36,535 nt of DNA from an uncultured Clostridia bacterium (GCA_944328845.1 CALVHV010000154.1:1-36535), one strand, 5' to 3'; positions 25,740-35,050 are shown, numbered from the stretch's first letter. A program made the numbers and translations. The notes: generated by a model not told the origin, from the sequence alone.

Positions 25740-26744
25740 TCACCACAAAGATTCTTGCCCAAGTTTTTTACTGATAAAATTTGCTCCGAACAACAAAATA
25801 AGGTTGATCACCGCATTGAACAAACTGATTGCCGTGCCAAAGCTGTAATCCCCCAGCCCGCTGCGCAGAGATACTTCGTAAACATACGTGGAAATGATGT
25901 TGGAAACCTCTAAGTTGCCCGGGGTTTGCATCAGAAAGGCTTTATCGAACCCGACGCTCATCACATTGCCCACCGCCATGATGAAAAGGATGACCGCTGT
26001 GGGGATGACGGCAGGAAGATTGATAGACCAGACTCTGCGCAGCCTTCCCGCACCATCGATCATTGCCGCTTCGTGCAGACACGGATCGACATTTGCCAGC
26101 GCTCCCACATAAATGATGGAATTCCATCCGCAATTCTGCCATAACCCGGAAAGCACAAACATCGGCACAAAGTAGTTTTTATTCTGCATATAGTCGATCG
26201 GCTCCGCGCCGAAAATTGCGCGTATATTATTGATGACCCCGTTGATCGGCGAAAAGAACGTAAACATGATACCGACCAATACCACCACAGAAATGAAGTG
26301 GGAGGCATACATGATCGTCTGCGCGGTGCGCTTTGCAACGCGGCTTCGCATTTCGTTTAATACAAGCGCAAAAATGATAGGAACAGGAAAGACTGCCAGC
26401 TGAAACAAACTGATGGACAAGGTATTTTTGATCAGTCTCCAAAACAACGGTGATTTTACAAATCTTTCAAACTGATACAGTCCCACCCACTCGCTTCCGA
26501 AAAAACCCTGCACCGGATTGAATTTTTGGAATGCCATCGAGATCCCGAAAATAGGAAGATATTCAAACAATACAAGGTAAACCAGCCCCGGCAAAAGCAT
26601 AAGGTACAACTGATACTCGCGAAAACCTTTCAAAAACTTGCGGATCTGTTCTCTTTTAGTTTTCTTTTTACTTGTCTCGCCTCCCTTTACATCCGCTTCT
26701 GCCGCAGAAATTTTGTCCGTTTTTTCAGCTGAATTTTCTCGCAT
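25740..26744 (-). CDS. Carbohydrate ABC transporter permease (LplB/MalF-like)
   Basis: The 334-residue protein has a charged cytoplasmic N-terminus (about 45 residues, Lys-rich), then the LplB-type first helix and loop (YLMLLPGLVYLVLFEYLPIF, GISMAFQKFNPVQGFFGSEW), six helices in total, and the EAA motif HEAAMIDGAGRLRRVWSINL. It pairs with the LplC-like permease that follows after 8 bp. It is the first gene of the transporter operon, with GGGAGG seven bases before the ATG, and lies 68 bp from the divergent AraC-type regulator. In that 68-bp gap I see a good plus-strand promoter but only a poor leftward one. The conserved element at 27728-27766, on the far side of the regulator, may supply the regulated promoter. 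Confidence 0.92.
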   Translation of the reverse strand: MRENSAEKTDKISAAEADVKGGETSKKKTKREQIRKFLKGFREYQLYLMLLPGLVYLVLFEYLPIFGISMAFQKFNPVQGFFGSEWVGLYQFERFVKSPLFWRLIKNTLSISLFQLAVFPVPIIFALVLNEMRSRVAKRTAQTIMYASHFISVVVLVGIMFTFFSPINGVINNIRAIFGAEPIDYMQNKNYFVPMFVLSGLWQNCGWNSIIYVGALANVDPCLHEAAMIDGAGRLRRVWSINLPAVIPTAVILFIMAVGNVMSVGFDKAFLMQTPGNLEVSNIISTYVYEVSLRSGLGDYSFGTAISLFNAVINLILLFGANFISKKLGQESLW

Positions 26745-26762
26745 AGTTTCCTCCCTTTACTC

Positions 26763-26791
26763 TTGACGAAATATTTTAAGCATGTTATAAT
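26763..26791 (+). promoter_or_regulatory. Promoter of the AraC-type regulator gene
   Basis: TTGACG (26763-26768) and TATAAT (26786-26791) are 17 bp apart, with TG one base before the -10 (extended -10). The predicted start near 26798 leaves about 15 nt before the ATG at 26813, with only a weak AGG ribosome site. Transcription looks strong and constitutive, translation modest. Confidence 0.8.
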
Positions 26792-26812
26792 TTAACAAAA
26801 ACAGGCATCGAT

Positions 26813-27709
26813 ATGAACACTTTAGAACTCCTTGACACCCCTTCCTCGGTAGACTTCAACCTGAAAGACCTCAAATACGTATGTATACAGGAACGCCCGC
26901 ACTACGATATCCAAATCTTAAGTATCGGTCAGGAATACTGCACCGTAGAAAAACCGCGCCAAGGACCAAAAAGGACCAGATTCTTTTCTTTACATTACGT
27001 TGTAAGCGGCAAAGGCTATTTCACCAGCGGAAACAAAACATATAACGTCTCCAAAAACACATTCTTTCTGCAATGCCCCAACCAGACTTATTCTTATGTT
27101 CAGGACACAAACGACCCTTGGTGCTATTACTGGATCACTTTCAGCGGTTTACATTGCAAAGAACTTGTGGAGCGTTGTTTTCAGACAAACGAAGTGTTTG
27201 CATGCGACAGTAAAGATATCCAATCCATTTTTCAAAAAATGATCCGTATGAATATGCAGCCTTCTAAGCGCAGCAAGGATCTTTGCGCATTGTCTGCGCT
27301 GTACCGTATCCTGGAAATTATTTTGGATCTGCAACCCAAGAAAAAAACTCAGTCACAGCAGACCCAAACAGGAGAAAACCATGTAATAGCTGCCCTTGAG
27401 ATCATCAACTCCGAATACAACCGTATGGATTTGAGCACTTCTCTTATCAGCGCACGCTTAAATATCCATCCGAACTACTTTTCTTCTGTTTTTCGCAAAA
27501 ACATGAATATGCCGTTTACCAGATATCTTACAGTTTTCCGACTGAATATCGCCTGCAACCTCTTAAAACAGACCAATAAAACTATTGCAGAAATCGCAAC
27601 CGAGATAGGCTTTTCCGATCCGCTTTATTTTTCGCGGCAATTCAAATCTTACTTTAAATTTTCGCCTCAAAATTATCGCAAGAAAGTCCATCTTTCAAAT
27701 CAAGTATAA
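26813..27709 (+). CDS. AraC-family transcriptional activator of the glycan locus
   Basis: The 298-residue protein has an N-terminal cupin-type sensor (about 20-165; FFSLHYVVSGKGYFTSGNKT at about 61-80) and a C-terminal double helix-turn-helix (about 190-290). The latter contains LISARLNIHPNYFSSVFRKN and TIAEIATEIGFSDPLYFSRQ, then FKFSPQNYRKK. This is the usual plan of sugar-responsive AraC activators beside LplABC operons. The sensor would bind a mono- or oligosaccharide released by the locus. The gene is divergent from the transporter operon and convergent with the GH78 gene. It is followed by its own terminator (27792-27831). The likely targets are the twin elements at 35012-35050 and 27728-27766; the -10 box of the second overlaps this gene's stop codon on the opposite strand, so activation could produce RNA antisense to the regulator. 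Confidence 0.9.
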   Translation: MNTLELLDTPSSVDFNLKDLKYVCIQERPHYDIQILSIGQEYCTVEKPRQGPKRTRFFSLHYVVSGKGYFTSGNKTYNVSKNTFFLQCPNQTYSYVQDTNDPWCYYWITFSGLHCKELVERCFQTNEVFACDSKDIQSIFQKMIRMNMQPSKRSKDLCALSALYRILEIILDLQPKKKTQSQQTQTGENHVIAALEIINSEYNRMDLSTSLISARLNIHPNYFSSVFRKNMNMPFTRYLTVFRLNIACNLLKQTNKTIAEIATEIGFSDPLYFSRQFKSYFKFSPQNYRKKVHLSNQV

Positions 27710-27766
27710 CACGATTTATTTTTGCGTTCAATACAGAAAACAAACAAAAATATGGATAATTCTAAT
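27703..27766 (-). promoter_or_regulatory. Copy B of a conserved activator-type promoter element, pointing left across the araC-type gene
   Basis: The 39-bp block 27728-27766 matches 35012-35050 at 33 of 39 positions without gaps; shared parts include AAAACAAAC, TATGGA and AATTCTAAT. On the minus strand a TATACT -10 (27708-27703) follows at exactly the same 26-base distance as TATAAT in copy A. No good -35 hexamer is present, which suits an activator-dependent promoter. A transcript from here would run antisense through the regulator gene towards the ABC operon. Confidence 0.65.
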
Positions 27767-27791
27767 ATCTGTTCTTTGTCATTTTTGTTGC

Positions 27792-27831
27792 ATTGGCGGC
27801 GTTTTATAAAAAACGCCGCCAATATTTTTTT
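27792..27831 (+). terminator. Intrinsic terminator of the AraC-type regulator gene
   Basis: A perfect 13-bp stem (27792-27804 with 27811-27823) with a 6-nt loop is followed on the plus strand by A and seven T (27825-27831). On the minus strand the bases after the stem are GCAACAAAAAT, with no U-tract, so leftward transcription from the GH78 gene is not efficiently stopped here. Confidence 0.9.
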
Positions 27832-27841
27832 ACAGACATTC

Positions 27842-30049
27842 CTATAACAACCGTGCGGTCGTTTTACTGTTTTCCCGTACGATTTTCCATAATTTATTTT
27901 TGTAAGGCGCCTTCAATTCAAACGCATCTGCAATCGGACAGCTTAAAACGGGCGTCTCGTTTTCAGGGTCAAATCCTCCAAACCCGCAATAACAGTCCAA
28001 TAAAACATTCGCTGCAACAGCCGCAAAACAATGATTCAGGCTGCCGTGAGGGCTGTCGTGCTCCCATAAGGTACCCGTCCTTTTTGCCATCCGATAAAAA
28101 TAATCTAAGCTCTCGGACAGCACAAGAGCCCGCTCTCCCTGCTGTAAGAGGTATAACATACGCAACGTATTGCCAACGATCGCATTTGCTTTGGCTACCT
28201 GCGGATAAGCGCCCGCCGCCCTTCTCGGGCCGAACTCTTCTTTCATCAGGCGATACAGTCTTTCATATTGCCGGGGATCCGCCGTTTTAAAATAAAACGC
28301 ATAATACTGGCAGACTTCGGAAAGATGCCCCACAAGCACAAGCTCTCCCTTTCGGTTACGGATTGCATTATCTTCAAAATAAGTGCCGTTAAAGCTCATC
28401 CGACAGATCGCCTCTCGCAGCCGCTTTGCTTTTTCTATATACTGATTTTCGTGATACAGTTGCCCCGCCGCCTCCAAAGCGTGCGCATACAACATATTCG
28501 AAGGAAAATTAACGCCGATAATACGATCCCGATCGTTTGCCTTACTCCATTCAACAAATACCCATTTTTCAAGATCTTCCAGCAATCCGTATTCATTTTC
28601 AAACTTTTCAAAATAGTTTAAAACGCCTTTCACTTTACTGCGGCTTTGCTCAACCATGGTATAATTTTTGGAGCGGCTATAATATTCATACAACTCTTCT
28701 ATGTACCAAAGCGACCAATTGGGAATAAAATTACCGTTTAAATGATCACCCGGATAACACATGGGAATCATTCCCTCAGGCAAATACGGTGATTGCGGTG
28801 CAAGCGCATAATTTTCAAGAAAAGACCTTTCTGCTTCGTTTTCCCCAAACAAGAAACTTTCCGCTTTGCCCGAAAAGTAACCATCGCACAGCCAACCCGC
28901 ACGCTCACGCCCGGGACAGTCCATAAGAATATCAACGGCATTCTGAGCAAGCGTGTTTTGTGCCGCTTTCAGTACGGCAGCTATCTTTTTATCTTTACAT
29001 TTCAGCTTCAGATCATAGATATGCGGGTTTTCGTAGGTGATCAGAGAAAATCCGGAGATATGCACACAGCCTCTGCGCACAACACACTTAAAATAACGGC
29101 CGACATACGGCTCCGACGTACGAAGCTGATATTTCCCCTTTTTCAACTCCCATTTGACGACATTTACACAGGTATTTCTGTTATAAACGATGTTTCTGTA
29201 TTTTGTTTTTTCGAATTCCTGCCAATCGATCTCGTCAAACAAAACATAGAGTTCTGCATCCTCCAAAACCTCTGCCTGCAACCCGAAAAAGCCTGTCTGC
29301 GTATGAGAAAATTCATAAACGGTGTACCGCATCGAAGTGAGCAAGTTATTTGCCCGGTCGCGTTCGTAACCAAAACTTCCCACCGTATCGGACAGGATTT
29401 CCTCTACTTCCTGCAAAGGAAAAGCTTTAAAAGTTTCCGTCGGAAACATGGAGCGGAATCTCCAATTTTCGCGCGTCTCTTCCCTTACTTTACCGCCTTC
29501 ACACAGCCTTCCTTTTTTTTCGATCATTCTCGGCAAAGGAACATGACGCGGCAGTTCACGATATCCTGAAACCTCCTCTGTTTCCCGAACGGGAAACAGA
29601 TCGCCCCCCAGATAGAACTTCTGCCGATCCTCTTCCATTTTGTACATTTCCGTAAAAGGACGCTGAAAAGAATATCTCTGCGTTTTTCGGGGCATGTCCG
29701 TTAACTCGTAGCAAACAAAATCGTCTGTCTCTGCGACGATCTTTTCTTTAAGATACACCGTGGCACCGAAACAAGGAGCTTCGTCGTTGACATAATAACT
29801 GTTCACGTTATACCCGTTTACAAGCACGACAAGGCAACCCTTTTCTTCTTTTGGCAGAGGCACAATATCTTTTCTGATATATCCTTTTGCGGCGCGAGCC
29901 GGACCGCAGTGGAGCAGTTTTCCGTTCCAGTAAACAGAATAAGTATTTAACGCACAAAGTTCTATGCGATCCGCTTTGATCCCGACAATACGGAAAGCGA
30001 GCCGAACATTCATTTCTTTTGCGAAATTCTTTGCCCAGATTTTTTTCAT
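27842..30049 (-). CDS. GH78-family alpha-L-rhamnosidase-like glycosidase, cytoplasmic
   Basis: The 735-residue protein has beta-sandwich domains in the N-terminal half (WNGKLLHCGPAR near 41-52, typical of the Bac_rhamnosid N-domain) and an (alpha/alpha)6 catalytic barrel. DCPGRERAGWLCD (377-389) is the GH78 signature with Asp377, Glu382 and Asp389; the second acid is Glu663 in TLWEHD, followed by GSLNH. All four match catalytic-site acids of known GH78 enzymes. No signal peptide is present, so it would release rhamnose from oligosaccharides after import. It is shorter than many GH78 proteins (850-1,000). It lies 3 bp after the GH36-like gene and is the last gene of the sulfatase operon. The end converges on the regulator terminator. 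Rhamnose specificity is the family norm but untested. Confidence 0.85.
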   Translation of the reverse strand: MKKIWAKNFAKEMNVRLAFRIVGIKADRIELCALNTYSVYWNGKLLHCGPARAAKGYIRKDIVPLPKEEKGCLVVLVNGYNVNSYYVNDEAPCFGATVYLKEKIVAETDDFVCYELTDMPRKTQRYSFQRPFTEMYKMEEDRQKFYLGGDLFPVRETEEVSGYRELPRHVPLPRMIEKKGRLCEGGKVREETRENWRFRSMFPTETFKAFPLQEVEEILSDTVGSFGYERDRANNLLTSMRYTVYEFSHTQTGFFGLQAEVLEDAELYVLFDEIDWQEFEKTKYRNIVYNRNTCVNVVKWELKKGKYQLRTSEPYVGRYFKCVVRRGCVHISGFSLITYENPHIYDLKLKCKDKKIAAVLKAAQNTLAQNAVDILMDCPGRERAGWLCDGYFSGKAESFLFGENEAERSFLENYALAPQSPYLPEGMIPMCYPGDHLNGNFIPNWSLWYIEELYEYYSRSKNYTMVEQSRSKVKGVLNYFEKFENEYGLLEDLEKWVFVEWSKANDRDRIIGVNFPSNMLYAHALEAAGQLYHENQYIEKAKRLREAICRMSFNGTYFEDNAIRNRKGELVLVGHLSEVCQYYAFYFKTADPRQYERLYRLMKEEFGPRRAAGAYPQVAKANAIVGNTLRMLYLLQQGERALVLSESLDYFYRMAKRTGTLWEHDSPHGSLNHCFAAVAANVLLDCYCGFGGFDPENETPVLSCPIADAFELKAPYKNKLWKIVRENSKTTARLL

Positions 30050-30052
30050 AGG

Positions 30053-31978
30053 TCATTTCCTCGCAATGGTTATCCAATCCCCGTCAGACCGAATACGCAA
30101 AAGTCCGTTTTCCGCCTTACAGGGATGCGAACAACAACTTTCCCCTTCCGCATATACCAGCAGTTCGCCAGCCTCCATGGTAAGGACCTGCAATCCATTT
30201 TCCCCTTTACGGATCTCTTTTACAAAGGCGCCGCCGTTATAATACTCTGTCATCCCCAAAACAGAAAATCCGTCAGATAACGGAACGATCTGCAAAATAT
30301 CGCTCTCGTAAGAATTCATGGTATACGGCATTGAAAAATCACACCCATACACCCCGATAAACCCTTTTCGGAACGAATAAATCGCGTATTTCCCTTCCCT
30401 GAGGCCCTCGATCCCCCTCAATTCGATTTTATCGGTAATTTGGCGCTGCGGATTGCAATTGAAAATTCCAAGCACAAACCCATAGCGGTTACGGTTGAAT
30501 ATTTTAAAAAGAATGTTATCTTCGGCATACCGATAAAAAAGACAATCTTCTGTCGGTTTTGCAGCCATAAGACACCGAGGCACCTTTCCGTCGGAAGTAC
30601 AAAGCCGACGCAGAATATCAAACCTGATTTTTTCGGGAGAATCCGTACAATAGATCGGCCCGCCGCTGATCGCCCGCGACATGGCATGCATTTCACCCCC
30701 GTCACCGCCGCTCATAAACATATCCCAATCGCAGATCAGTACTTCATCCAGTAACAGGCTAACCATTGCATTGGTGGCGATGTGATATCCGTGAGAAGGA
30801 TGCACGTCTGGGAAATAATCGGAAGAACTTCGCGTAACGCCCGAAAGCATTGTATTGTATAAAAAGTCATTGGACAACGACGAACAATTGATATGCTGAT
30901 AATGAAAGTGTGTTGCGGAACTTGCTTCCAAGGCAGAAATCAGTTCCTGCATAAACCTGACCCTGCCGCCTTTACCTTCAGCAAAAAATTCGATCCAAGC
31001 CATAGCGTCCAATTTAGAACCCGTAACGCCGTTTTGCCGCAAATATGCATAGAAATCGAAATAAAAACGAAACAGATCCTCCCGAGGGAATGTTGTAGGC
31101 TCGTTTTTCAGACTCATGTTGATAAAATTGTTTCCGGCTGTAGCGGGATTGGCGCTTTCCGGTTCAGTTTTTATCCTTCGGATATGTTCGGGTATCCGAT
31201 ACATTTTATCTGTGAAAGAAAAATGCGGAAATTTTCCGTTTTTGTCGACTCCCCTCCAAAATCCGTTATATGTATGCCAACAAAATACCTCTATATTTTC
31301 ATCCAACTTATGAAGATCATCGACAAATCCCTGCAAGCCGTGCGGAAATTTTGTTTTATCTTCTTCAAAGGAGGCAATTTTGTTTGCATTATATTCCTGC
31401 CATCCCGCATCCAAAAGGATATAGCCCGGAGTGATCCCCTGTCCTTGCCATTGCTTTACATACTCTACAAGCTTATCATGGTCAAATTTCAAACCGAAAG
31501 CATTATAAGTACAAAAACCTATTTTATTAACAAAATCCGGTACGGTTTTTTCTTTTTTCAACCGAAACGTCTTTAACTTTTTACAGATCTGAGAAAAACC
31601 GTCAGCAATGATGCGATACACGTTTTTACCTTCGATTTCGAAGCACACGGGCGTATCAGAAAACTCCAAACCGTCTTCCCCTGTTTCCATCAAGACATAC
31701 AGGCCTTCCTTTGTCCCATAAAGAGAAGAGCGGCATGCGCTTGTTGCCAAGGCAAAATACACTGTATAAACATCCTGCTTTTTTGTAAGTAAAAATTGCG
31801 TTTCTTCGGGTATATCTTCAGATAAATTTGTAATTTTACAACTCATCCAGCAAGCGTTGTGACGGAAATATGCATTGTAAATATCTGCCTCTGTTTTTTT
31901 CAAAAACATTCGCTCACCATCGCGATGCCTTCCGGTTGCATAATAAAATTTACCTTTTTTTATTTGTGATCGCTCCAT
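30053..31978 (-). CDS. GH36-type glycosidase of the raffinose-synthase/Sip1 subgroup, alpha-galactosidase-like
   Basis: The 641-residue protein matches the raffinose synthase/seed-imbibition family, normally best known from plants but present in bacteria. It has IGFCTYNAFG (153-162), ILLDAGWQ (187-194), FPHGLQGFVDDL (211-222), CWHTYNGFWRGV (233-244), the nucleophile motif GSKLDAM with Asp324, the acid/base motif RSSSDYFPDVHPSHGYHI with Asp387, and ICDWDMF (415-421). This is a retaining alpha-galactosidase/transferase barrel with an N-terminal beta-domain. There is no signal peptide, so it acts on imported sugars. It lies 12 bp after a sulfatase gene and 3 bp before the GH78 gene. Alpha-galactosidase activity on a formerly sulfated oligosaccharide is the likely role; transferase activity is possible. 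Confidence 0.82.
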   Translation of the reverse strand: MERSQIKKGKFYYATGRHRDGERMFLKKTEADIYNAYFRHNACWMSCKITNLSEDIPEETQFLLTKKQDVYTVYFALATSACRSSLYGTKEGLYVLMETGEDGLEFSDTPVCFEIEGKNVYRIIADGFSQICKKLKTFRLKKEKTVPDFVNKIGFCTYNAFGLKFDHDKLVEYVKQWQGQGITPGYILLDAGWQEYNANKIASFEEDKTKFPHGLQGFVDDLHKLDENIEVFCWHTYNGFWRGVDKNGKFPHFSFTDKMYRIPEHIRRIKTEPESANPATAGNNFINMSLKNEPTTFPREDLFRFYFDFYAYLRQNGVTGSKLDAMAWIEFFAEGKGGRVRFMQELISALEASSATHFHYQHINCSSLSNDFLYNTMLSGVTRSSSDYFPDVHPSHGYHIATNAMVSLLLDEVLICDWDMFMSGGDGGEMHAMSRAISGGPIYCTDSPEKIRFDILRRLCTSDGKVPRCLMAAKPTEDCLFYRYAEDNILFKIFNRNRYGFVLGIFNCNPQRQITDKIELRGIEGLREGKYAIYSFRKGFIGVYGCDFSMPYTMNSYESDILQIVPLSDGFSVLGMTEYYNGGAFVKEIRKGENGLQVLTMEAGELLVYAEGESCCSHPCKAENGLLRIRSDGDWITIARK

Positions 31979-31990
31979 TTATTTACTCCT

Positions 31991-33496
31991 TTAAGCGTTG
32001 ATAATTCGAGGCATAAATAATGGTTCTTTCTCCATTTCCGCTTCTATAAACTCATACAGCAATCGGCTCTTGATATGCTCGTACTGCGGATCGGAAAACC
32101 TGTTGTAATGTTCCTGAGGATCGGCCTCCAAATCGAACAATTCTCCCCTTGATTGATTTAAATATACCGAAATCTTATATTTGCCCTTAATAAAGGTACG
32201 TACATTTACCTTGCCCCTCTCATGATTGTGTTCACAAATGACCCAATCGCGAACGCTTTCGCCGGGATGAAGAAGCGCTTCCTTTTGCGATACACCTGCG
32301 ACCCCGTCCGGAGCGGGAATTCCACAAAAATCCAAGACCGTCTGCATAAAATCCACTGTAGAAAACAACGCATCCGACTTACTTCCCGCGGGGATCTTGC
32401 CGTCCAGCCGCGCAACAAACGGAACTTTAATCAGATCGTCAAACATAAAAGGGCCTTTGGCGATCAGACCATGCTGTCCGTAATAATGTCCGTGATCTGT
32501 TGTAAATACGATCAAAGTATTTTCAGCAAGGCCGAGCTCCTCCAGCTTATCCAAAATCTTTCCTATATATTTATCCATCAGACTGACCATCCCGTAATAG
32601 ACAGCGATCTGTTTCTTTAACATTTCCCTGTCACATAAATGTGAATGTACACCGTGCAGCCATTTACCGTACTGTGCTACATCAGGGTGCTGTTCTTGAG
32701 AAAGCCGATGAAAATCGCTGTTTCGTAAATGCTCATCTTCAAAAAGCCCCTCTACCTCCATATCGTCAGGATCATACATTGTATCCCAAGGAGAAGGGGC
32801 ATAATAATCGGGATGCGGATCAAAAAAACTTGCCCATAAAAAGAAAGGCTTGTCTTCCTTTTTATATTTTTCCAGCATTGCATTTGTGCGCTCCGCGATC
32901 CATGCGTCGTAATGAAACTCTTCAGGAATATCCCAGTGCAATTTAGGCGACTCTTTTGTCATCGTTCCCGTAGGCTCGCGAAAATATTCTCTCCAATTTT
33001 TACAGCCTTTTTCTTCCAGCCAGATGGCATAGTGCTGCCCCACGTGCGCCTCATTGGTATGATTTCTTGCCAGCTCCACATGATCGAAACCATAAAACGG
33101 ACCATGAAAATCTTTCCAAAAATCCAGATCCTGTAAAAGCGGGTACGCTTCCAAAGACGGATATTTTTCCGTACTCTTTAAAGGCTGAAAATGCGCCTTC
33201 CCGATCAATGCGGTTTCATACCCTGCCGCATGCAGATCTTCTCCCAAAGTATGCTCCGACTCCATGAGCTTTGTCCCAAGCGACCAAGCCCCATGCTGCG
33301 AAGGATATTTTCCTGTGATCCATGAAGCTCGTGTAGGCGTGCAGGTAGGATTAACGGTATAGGCGCGATTCATATACACTCCGCCATCGATCAGACGATC
33401 AATGTTCGGGGTTTTGATTTTCGGGTTAAACTTACCGATCGTTTCAAAGTGCTGTTGATCGCTTGTAATAAACAAAACATTCAGCTTTTTATTCAT
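31991..33496 (-). CDS. Cys-type sulfatase (alkaline-phosphatase superfamily), cytoplasmic, second in operon
   Basis: The 501-residue protein opens LNVLFITSDQQHFETIG, with metal-site Asp in TSDQQ, then the modification motif CTPTRASWITG with Cys52, which is converted to formylglycine. TDHGHYYGQHG supplies further metal-binding Asp and His, and IGKAHF the active-site Lys/His. No signal peptide is seen, so it would desulfate sugars in the cytoplasm, unlike the secreted sulfatases of Bacteroides. The motif is Cys-type, so it needs a formylglycine generator; the anaerobic enzyme at 35153-36268 fits. It follows the other sulfatase gene by 9 bp. The two differ in sequence and presumably cut different positions on the sugar; which sugar cannot be read from sequence. 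Confidence 0.92.
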   Translation of the reverse strand: MNKKLNVLFITSDQQHFETIGKFNPKIKTPNIDRLIDGGVYMNRAYTVNPTCTPTRASWITGKYPSQHGAWSLGTKLMESEHTLGEDLHAAGYETALIGKAHFQPLKSTEKYPSLEAYPLLQDLDFWKDFHGPFYGFDHVELARNHTNEAHVGQHYAIWLEEKGCKNWREYFREPTGTMTKESPKLHWDIPEEFHYDAWIAERTNAMLEKYKKEDKPFFLWASFFDPHPDYYAPSPWDTMYDPDDMEVEGLFEDEHLRNSDFHRLSQEQHPDVAQYGKWLHGVHSHLCDREMLKKQIAVYYGMVSLMDKYIGKILDKLEELGLAENTLIVFTTDHGHYYGQHGLIAKGPFMFDDLIKVPFVARLDGKIPAGSKSDALFSTVDFMQTVLDFCGIPAPDGVAGVSQKEALLHPGESVRDWVICEHNHERGKVNVRTFIKGKYKISVYLNQSRGELFDLEADPQEHYNRFSDPQYEHIKSRLLYEFIEAEMEKEPLFMPRIINA

Positions 33497-33505
33497 ATTC
33501 GCCTG

Positions 33506-34960
33506 TTACCCCTTAAAACGGACGGTAAAATCTTTTACCCCCGACGACAGATCGAACTGTCTGATGCGCTTTGTCTCTCTCTCCTGATAGGGATAAGAAA
33601 CCATTCCCGTTTCCGTTACCATACATTTTGTCTGTTCGTTTGCAAGCAGTACATCCCTCAATTCGTTACGCATTTTTATCAATACCGTTTGTTTGTCAAC
33701 AGGCTCTTTTTCATCCGGATCTGCCTGCATATCGAACAACAATTCCCGTCCTCCATTCGACAAATAAATGTACTTATACCTTTCATTTCTTACCATACAT
33801 TTAAAAAGCCGTGTTCCGGGTTCGCCGTAAATTCCGTATACGCTCTGTCTTGCCCTTTCAAACAAATTGACCCCGTCACGACATTCACGGACACCCGCAA
33901 GACTTGTTGCCATTGCAAATAAGTCTGTAAGACAAGCAAGCTCCCCTTTCGGTTTTTGCCTGATATTTTTTCCGCACCATACAATAAAGGGAATTTTTGC
34001 ACTCTGATCAAAAAAACTTTCCTTCTGCCATGCATGATGATCGCCCATATGATCCCCATGATCCGCAAAAAAGAAAATTACCGTATTTTCTATATTCCCT
34101 CTGGCGCGAACGGAATCTAAAATTTCCCCAATGCAACTGTCGATATAGCTAATTTCTCCGTAATACCGTGCTTTTACCGACCTGGCCAAAAAAGGATTGA
34201 TCTCGTCCGCCCAAATCAAGCGATTCATAAACGGGATCTGTTCATCGCTGAAATCGATCTCCTTGTTTGTGCTTACAGGATTTTCCATATCGTCAGGATC
34301 GTACATCCGGTTATAGGGAATGGGTGGTGCGCACGGCGGATGCGGCTGTATAAAAGACAAAAACCCGAAATACGGCCGTTTATCCTCCGAATTCAACTGT
34401 TCCTTTGCACGTTCTGTCAACCAACGTTCCGCGCAGCATTTTTCCGGAAGAGCCCTCGTCTGGGGCATATAGTACATATCCGTCCTTTCCCCCTGCAGCT
34501 GTTCTATATGGCTGTATTCGGGATATGATTCGTGAATATATTTTGCATAATCGTCCAGTTCATAACGTTGGTGCAAGTTATTCCACAATTCCTCGCTGCG
34601 CAGCTGTATATCAAACCCCAAATCCTCATCAAAAGGACTTGTATGAAATTTTCCGATGCCGAACGTACGATACCCCGCCTTCGACATTACGCTTGCCAAA
34701 TATTCACCGCAACGCTCCTTTACTTTATTGGAGCGAACCAAATTAGAATAAATTCCGGTGTTACAGGGCATACAACCGCTCATTATAGAATACCTTGCCG
34801 GCACGCAAACAGGACAATTTGAATATGCCATATGGTACGACTTACCCTCTTGCACCAGCTTATCAAGATTCGGCGTCAGAATACGTTCGTTGCCATGTGC
34901 TGCTATAGCATCGTATCGAAACTGATCGCACATTATAAACAAAATATCCGGTTTTTCCAT
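33506..34960 (-). CDS. Cys-type sulfatase, cytoplasmic, first gene of the sulfatase/glycosidase operon
   Basis: The 484-residue protein opens KPDILFIMCDQFRYDA and has the formylglycine motif CVPARYSIMSG with Cys52. FADHGDHMGDHHAW holds metal-binding Asp/His residues, and GIGKFHTSPFD the active-site Lys/His. It has no signal peptide. The ATG at 34960 has GGAGGAG eight bases upstream, and the start lies about 20 nt after the predicted transcription start of promoter copy A (34987-35050). It heads a four-gene operon of sulfatase, sulfatase, GH36 and GH78 with gaps of 3 to 12 bp, so desulfation and galactose/rhamnose removal are made together. It is clearly a sulfatase rather than a phosphonate hydrolase, given the C-x-P-x-R motif. 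The target sugar is unknown. Confidence 0.92.
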   Translation of the reverse strand: MEKPDILFIMCDQFRYDAIAAHGNERILTPNLDKLVQEGKSYHMAYSNCPVCVPARYSIMSGCMPCNTGIYSNLVRSNKVKERCGEYLASVMSKAGYRTFGIGKFHTSPFDEDLGFDIQLRSEELWNNLHQRYELDDYAKYIHESYPEYSHIEQLQGERTDMYYMPQTRALPEKCCAERWLTERAKEQLNSEDKRPYFGFLSFIQPHPPCAPPIPYNRMYDPDDMENPVSTNKEIDFSDEQIPFMNRLIWADEINPFLARSVKARYYGEISYIDSCIGEILDSVRARGNIENTVIFFFADHGDHMGDHHAWQKESFFDQSAKIPFIVWCGKNIRQKPKGELACLTDLFAMATSLAGVRECRDGVNLFERARQSVYGIYGEPGTRLFKCMVRNERYKYIYLSNGGRELLFDMQADPDEKEPVDKQTVLIKMRNELRDVLLANEQTKCMVTETGMVSYPYQERETKRIRQFDLSSGVKDFTVRFKG

Positions 34961-34986
34961 AGCATTACTCCTCCAGACTCGTAGAA

Positions 34987-35050
34987 ATTATATCACAGTA
35001 TATTTTTAAAATCCATACACAAAACAAACGCAAGTATGGACAATTCTAAT
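34987..35050 (-). promoter_or_regulatory. Copy A of the conserved activator-type element and -10 box, promoter of the sulfatase operon
   Basis: On the minus strand the element (35050-35012) is followed by TATAAT (34992-34987), with no good -35. It contains the inverted repeat TCCATAC (35012-35018) and GTATGGA (35034-35040). A near-identical copy with the same spacing lies at 27703-27766. This is the layout of a promoter activated by a regulator bound over and upstream of the -35 position, and the AraC-type protein (26813-27709) is the natural candidate. Confidence 0.7.
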
